A DNA stretch of 64,000 nt from Latilactobacillus sakei (GTDB lineage Bacteria; Bacillota; Bacilli; Lactobacillales; Lactobacillaceae). This document shows positions 60,405-64,000 of this stretch, in pieces (positions within the stretch are counted from its first letter, which is position 1; the number at the start of each line of letters is the position of its first letter). Made by a program: the position numbers and the translations under genes. The stretch spans positions 1,674,001 to 1,738,000 of the forward strand of contig CP025839.1 of assembly GCA_002953655.1 (NCBI GenBank). The letters run 5' to 3'. Below the pieces are notes generated by a model. That model was not told where the DNA came from, ran no database searches, and saw only the letters and a program-made list of their open reading frames with translations.

Positions 60405-63068
60405 TTATTTAGCAGCTCTTCTTTGGAAGAACTTCACGATTTCAACGATGACCACTAGCATGAATGAAGCTGCTAGTACAATCCCCCATTGATATAAATC
60501 AAGATGTGAGACGTGGAATAAGCCATTGAGGCCTGGAATCATAATCGTTGCGGCTAATAAGATAAATGAGGCTAAAACAGCCCAGTTGAAGGCTTTATTC
60601 TTAAAGAAGCCAACTGTAAAGATTGATTGATGGACTGATTTAACGTTGAAGGCGTGGAAGAGTTGAATCATCCCTAACGTTGCATACGCCATTGTTAAGG
60701 CATCCGCATGGGCTAAGCCACTTGCTTGATGCACTGGGAACGTAATCGCTAACGCATAAACGGCTAAGGTAATCCCACCTTCTAATAGGCCTTGATAGAT
60801 AATCGCTTGGAACACGCCACCTGAGAAGAAGTTTGATTTACGGCCACGCGGTTTTTGATTCATAATCCCCGGTTCAGTTGGTTCAACGCCCAAGGCAATC
60901 GCGGGGAACGTATCCGTTACTAAATTAATCCACAAGATATGCACTGGTTGTAGAATTTGCCAACCTAAAACCGTCATCATGAATAAGGTTAACACTTCAC
61001 CCAAGTTGGCTGATAAAAGATATTGGATTGATTTTTGAATATTAGCGAAGACTTTCCGGCCTTCTTTAACCGCAATCACGATTGTTGAGAAGTTATCATC
61101 GGCTAAGACCATATCACTGGCCCCTTTAGAAACTTCGGTCCCGGTGATCCCCATCCCAATACCGATATCGGCTGATTTGAGGGCTGGCGCATCATTGACA
61201 CCATCACCAGTCATCGCCACGACCTTACCGTGTTTTTGCCAAGCTTTCACAATTCGCACCTTATGTTCAGGCGCAACCCGCGCATAAACGGCGTATTGAG
61301 TAACTTTTTTAGCGAATTCTTGATCGTCCATTTGGTCTAACTCAGCACCAGTAATAACGGCGGCATCCGCGTCTTCTTCTGGCGTAATAATGCCTAAACG
61401 AAGTGCGATTGCTTCGGCTGTATCGCGGTGATCCCCTGTAATCATCAGCGTTCGGATACCGGCTGAATGCGCATCTGTCACGGCTTGTTTTGCTTCTGGT
61501 CGTTCAGGATCAATCATTCCAACTAAGCCAGCAAAAATTAAATCCGTTTCAATGGTTGGATCAACCGTTGCTGGTACACTAGGTAAAACTTTATAAGCCA
61601 ACGCTAAGACCCGCAAGGCTTGTTTTGCCAAACTATGATTCGTGTCTAACAATAATTGGCGCTCTGCATCGTCCATCGGTTGAACAACGCCTTGTGCGTC
61701 GATATAATGCGTAACACGTTTGAGCAATTCATCTGGTGCACCTTTTGTGGTCATTAAGAATTGCCCATCAGCTTGTTGATGAACCGTTGTCATCAACTTC
61801 CGCTCCGAATCAAAAGGCACTTCGGCGACCCGTGGTTCGGCTGCTAAAGCTGCCTTAATATCAAAGTCCTTATCACGACCATACGCGATTAGGGCTGTTT
61901 CGGTCGGATCACCAATCATTTCACCGTCAGCCTTAATTTTAGTATCATTGGCTAAATTCATGATTTTTAATGTTAAATTATCCGCTGATAATGTTGCGCC
62001 AGCATCTTGTAATTGATTATTAGTGAATATTTTTTCGACGGTCATTTGGTTCATCGTCAACGTCCCAGTTTTATCAGACGCAATAATATCCGTACTCCCT
62101 AGTGTTTCTACTGCAGGTAACTTACGAACAATAGCCTTTCTTTTAACCATCTTCTGCGTTCCTAAAGCAAGGATAATCGTCACAATTGCAGGTAGGCCTT
62201 CCGGAATCGCTGCGACCGCTAACGAAATAGCGGTTAATAACATGTTAATTGGCGATTGTGCGTGACGTAAGTATCCCACCACAAAAACAATTGCGGCAAT
62301 AATTAAAATCATAATCGTCAAACTCTTACCTAATTGACTCAAGTTCATCTGTAATGGGGTCGTTGTTTCGTCGGCTTGGTTGAGCATCCCAGCAATTTTA
62401 CCAACTTCGGTCTGCATCCCAGTCCCCGTCACAACCCCAACACCTCGACCATAAGTAACGTTACTATTCATAAACGCCATATTGGTCCGATCACCAATCC
62501 CACTTTCTGGATCAGTCAGGGTATCAACGGTCTTATCAACTGGGACGGATTCCCCAGTTAAAGCGGACTCTTCGATTTTCAAAGCAGCTGATTCAAGTAA
62601 GCGAAGATCTGCTGGCACAATATCGCCGGCTTCTAGCAACACGATATCGCCAACCACGAGTTCTTCACTCTTAATCGTCACGATTTCGCCATCTCGTCGA
62701 ACGTGTGCATCAGGTGTCGCCATTTCTTTTAAGGCGTCAATTGCTTGTTCCGCCTTCGCTTCTTGGAAAACCCCAAAAATCGCATTTAGAATCACCACGG
62801 CTAAAATAATGAACGCATCTGGCCATTCGTGTGCTAAAAAGCCCGCGATCATCGCTGCGACTAATAACACAATAATCATAAAATCTTTAAACTGCTCTAA
62901 AAAACGAATCGCTAAACTTTTGCGTTTCTTTTCAGTTAATTGATTTCGACCATTTTCTGCCAAACGTTTTTCAACCTGTTCTTGGGTTAACCCTTGTGGC
63001 GTTGTGGCGAGCGCTTTAAGTGTTGCATCTGTTGATTGTGTAAAAAATGTGGTTTGTTTATCGACCAT
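60405..63068 (-). CDS. P2-type cation-transporting ATPase (Ca2+/Mn2+ export)
   Basis: An 887-residue P-type ATPase with ten TM helices. It has an N-terminal cation-ATPase domain, LTGESVP in the actuator, the phosphorylation site ASDKTGTLTMNQ, MTGDGVNDAPALKSADIGIG in the hinge, and the ion-site motif VAAIPEGLPAIV in TM4 of Ca2+-type pumps. It has the length and motifs of PacL/YoaB pumps. The riboswitch upstream points to Mn2+ efflux as at least one role. Terminated by a hairpin at 60309-60360. Confidence 0.95.
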   Translation of the reverse strand: MVDKQTTFFTQSTDATLKALATTPQGLTQEQVEKRLAENGRNQLTEKKRKSLAIRFLEQFKDFMIIVLLVAAMIAGFLAHEWPDAFIILAVVILNAIFGVFQEAKAEQAIDALKEMATPDAHVRRDGEIVTIKSEELVVGDIVLLEAGDIVPADLRLLESAALKIEESALTGESVPVDKTVDTLTDPESGIGDRTNMAFMNSNVTYGRGVGVVTGTGMQTEVGKIAGMLNQADETTTPLQMNLSQLGKSLTIMILIIAAIVFVVGYLRHAQSPINMLLTAISLAVAAIPEGLPAIVTIILALGTQKMVKRKAIVRKLPAVETLGSTDIIASDKTGTLTMNQMTVEKIFTNNQLQDAGATLSADNLTLKIMNLANDTKIKADGEMIGDPTETALIAYGRDKDFDIKAALAAEPRVAEVPFDSERKLMTTVHQQADGQFLMTTKGAPDELLKRVTHYIDAQGVVQPMDDAERQLLLDTNHSLAKQALRVLALAYKVLPSVPATVDPTIETDLIFAGLVGMIDPERPEAKQAVTDAHSAGIRTLMITGDHRDTAEAIALRLGIITPEEDADAAVITGAELDQMDDQEFAKKVTQYAVYARVAPEHKVRIVKAWQKHGKVVAMTGDGVNDAPALKSADIGIGMGITGTEVSKGASDMVLADDNFSTIVIAVKEGRKVFANIQKSIQYLLSANLGEVLTLFMMTVLGWQILQPVHILWINLVTDTFPAIALGVEPTEPGIMNQKPRGRKSNFFSGGVFQAIIYQGLLEGGITLAVYALAITFPVHQASGLAHADALTMAYATLGMIQLFHAFNVKSVHQSIFTVGFFKNKAFNWAVLASFILLAATIMIPGLNGLFHVSHLDLYQWGIVLAASFMLVVIVEIVKFFQRRAAK

Positions 63069-63101
63069 TACCTTGCCTCCTATAAATTTGATTTTGGGGG
63101 T

Positions 63102-63145
63102 AAAAAAAGAGACCTACAGGAATTCTAAAAATCCCTATAAGTCTC
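63102..63145 (-). terminator. Riboswitch-controlled terminator in the ATPase leader
   Basis: GAGACTTATAGGGA pairs (with G-U pairs) with TTCCTGTAGGTCTC and is followed by seven T. Its 5' arm contains the 3' strand of the aptamer's P1 helix (ACTTAT), so the two structures exclude each other. Confidence 0.85.
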
Positions 63146-63220
63146 ACTAATTAAGATAACACCAGAATATTGCCTTGTTGGTGGCGTTATCGCAGACAAG
63201 CTGCCAGTTACTCCCTTATC
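63137..63220 (-). promoter_or_regulatory. yybP-ykoY family (Mn2+) riboswitch aptamer
   Basis: The minus-strand leader reads ATAAGGGAGTAAC at its 5' side and TTAGTGAGACTTAT at its 3' side, close to the yybP-ykoY conserved pieces (AAAGGGGAGUAGC and UUAGCAAGACCUUU). ATAAG pairs with CTTAT as P1; internal hairpin arms lie between. Ligand-stabilised P1 would block the overlapping terminator, an ON switch. The family is known to sense Mn2+ and to control related P-type ATPases in lactic acid bacteria. Confidence 0.82.
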
Positions 63221-63229
63221 GTTAACCTC

Positions 63230-63259
63230 ATTATAAGGTATAGACAATCTAAAAGGCAA
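63230..63259 (-). promoter_or_regulatory. Promoter of the riboswitch-ATPase unit
   Basis: On the minus strand TTGCCT and TATAAT are spaced by 18 bp, ending about 10 bp before the aptamer. Confidence 0.7.
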
Positions 63260-63298
63260 GTAAATAGTTATTTTAATAACTAAGTCGTCTTACGAGCC

Positions 63299-63526
63299 TA
63301 GGCTCAAAAGCTAACCACTGACAACGCAGGCTAAACGTGTTCTGTAACCCATATCCTTCCGGTGAACCCAGAGGATATAACTAGGGTTACGGTACACTCT
63401 GTTTTTAAACGTGCTTTTGTCAGTAGCATTCTGTGCTTTGCTAAACTTATCAAACCGGTGATTTCATCACCAATTCGCTAAGTTCTGCAAATGCTCAAAA
63501 GCTAACCACTGACAACGCACTCTGTT
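63299..63526 (-). repeat. Array of palindrome elements after nadE
   Basis: A tail fragment (63299-63332), a shortened unit lacking most of the central part (63333-63406) and a full unit (63407-63526). The tail fragment repeats 25 bases of the full unit's end (CTCAAAAGCTAACCACTGAC onward). In the full unit TTGTCAGT pairs with ACTGACAA and ACCGGTGAT with ATCACCAAT. In the short unit GTAACCCATATCC pairs with GGATATAACTAGGGTTAC. The AGAGTG end starts 3 nt after the nadE TAA. Confidence 0.82.
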
Positions 63527-64000
63527 TTATTGCCAGAATGTGTCGTAGATTGTTATTGGTAAATGACGCTTGTGGGCTGTTTTCTTGTACCAGTTTTCAA
63601 TCTTCGTTGCGGCTTCTTCACTGACTTGACGACCTTCTAAATAGTCGTCGATTTGATCATATGTGACGCCCAATGCTAACTCATCTGGTAATGCCGGACG
63701 GTCTTCTTCAAGATCCGCCGTTGGTACTTTTTCATAAAGATGTTTAGGCGCACCGAGTTCAGCTAACATGGCCTTACCTTGACGCTTATTGAGTCTGAAG
63801 ATTGGCACCAAATCAGCACCGCCATCACCAAACTTCGTATAAAAACCAGTAATTGATTCGGCGGAGTGATCCGTTCCCAAAACAGCGCCACTATTTTCAC
63901 CAGCGATGCCATATTGCGCAATCATCCGCACGCGGGCTTTAATATTGCCCTTATTGAAGTCACTGACAGTTACCCCGGTTTCCGCAAGGGATTGGACCAT
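63527..64000 (-). CDS. nadE: NH3-dependent NAD+ synthetase, 5' end cut by window edge
   Basis: The C-terminal 157 residues of NadE, which amidates nicotinate adenine dinucleotide to NAD+. Typical segments are [37 protein letters not shown] and the C-terminal [15 protein letters not shown]. About 115-120 residues with the ATP pyrophosphatase SGGxDS loop lie beyond base 64000. The base-64000 ATG is an internal methionine, not a start. It serves the same pathway as niaR-niaP earlier in the window. Confidence 0.95.
   Translation of the reverse strand: MVQSLAETGVTVSDFNKGNIKARVRMIAQYGIAGENSGAVLGTDHSAESITGFYTKFGDGGADLVPIFRLNKRQGKAMLAELGAPKHLYEKVPTADLEEDRPALPDELALGVTYDQIDDYLEGRQVSEEAATKIENWYKKTAHKRHLPITIYDTFWQ

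Overview
The window looks like chromosome from a low-to-mid G+C lactic acid bacterium, family Lactobacillaceae. A Latilactobacillus (sakei/curvatus group) is my best guess from gene content and order. This is inference: no rRNA or other species marker is present. Most genes are housekeeping, and the interesting material lies between genes and at the left edge.

Layout. (1) 1-9041 is an exopolysaccharide locus read leftward: LCP attachment enzyme, Wzz and Wze chain-length/kinase pair, priming sugar transferase, then strikingly A+T-rich genes (glycosyltransferases, LicD-like phosphotransferase, EpsG-type polymerase, and a flippase cut by the window edge). (2) 9176-15242 holds a YihY membrane protein, methionine aminopeptidase, flavodoxin, two tandem GtrA-like proteins with a polyprenyl-phosphate glycosyltransferase, and UDP-GlcNAc 2-epimerase. 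(3) 15339-24545 holds a TetR regulator, PepS peptidase, VIT and SMR transporters, class II aldolase, tRNA-Arg, the niacin pair niaR-niaP, and a beta-glucoside operon with a likely cre site and a RAT-like leader. (4) 24848-32646 holds a DEAD-box helicase, an oxidoreductase, small envelope proteins, a degenerate GH25 protein, an SPFH protein, and a PTS IIC/hydrolase pair. (5) 33137-45793 is the conserved Firmicute block pcrA-ligA-camS-gatCAB-dgkB-rlmD, interrupted by an opposite-strand secreted-protein gene. (6) 45967-56904 holds a HAD phosphatase with a LacI regulator, purK-like and purB, xpt, a GH73 glucosaminidase, a cold-shock protein, a lipoprotein, an ECF S component and tRNA-Leu. (7) 56988-64000 holds a SprT-like protein, Tex, a helical unknown, a P-type cation ATPase behind a yybP-ykoY-type (Mn2+) riboswitch, and the C-terminal part of NadE.

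The main unexplained signal is a family of about 20 intergenic elements, each about 110-125 bp. Each is a nested imperfect palindrome whose arms differ between copies yet stay complementary. One end reads AGAGTGC and the other GCACGTTT. In seven loci the AGAGTGC end lies 0-8 nt after a stop codon or overlaps it; in rlmD it supplies the stop codon and in the flavodoxin gene the last codons. The GCACGTTT end usually faces a terminator. Copies are single or in head-to-tail arrays of two to four, including a 249-bp tandem duplication after purB. A second recurring pattern is a set of terminators sharing a GACAAAA/TTTTGTC core stem.

All calls come from reading the sequence and from family knowledge; no searches were run. 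Starts were often moved to the codon that has a ribosome binding site.
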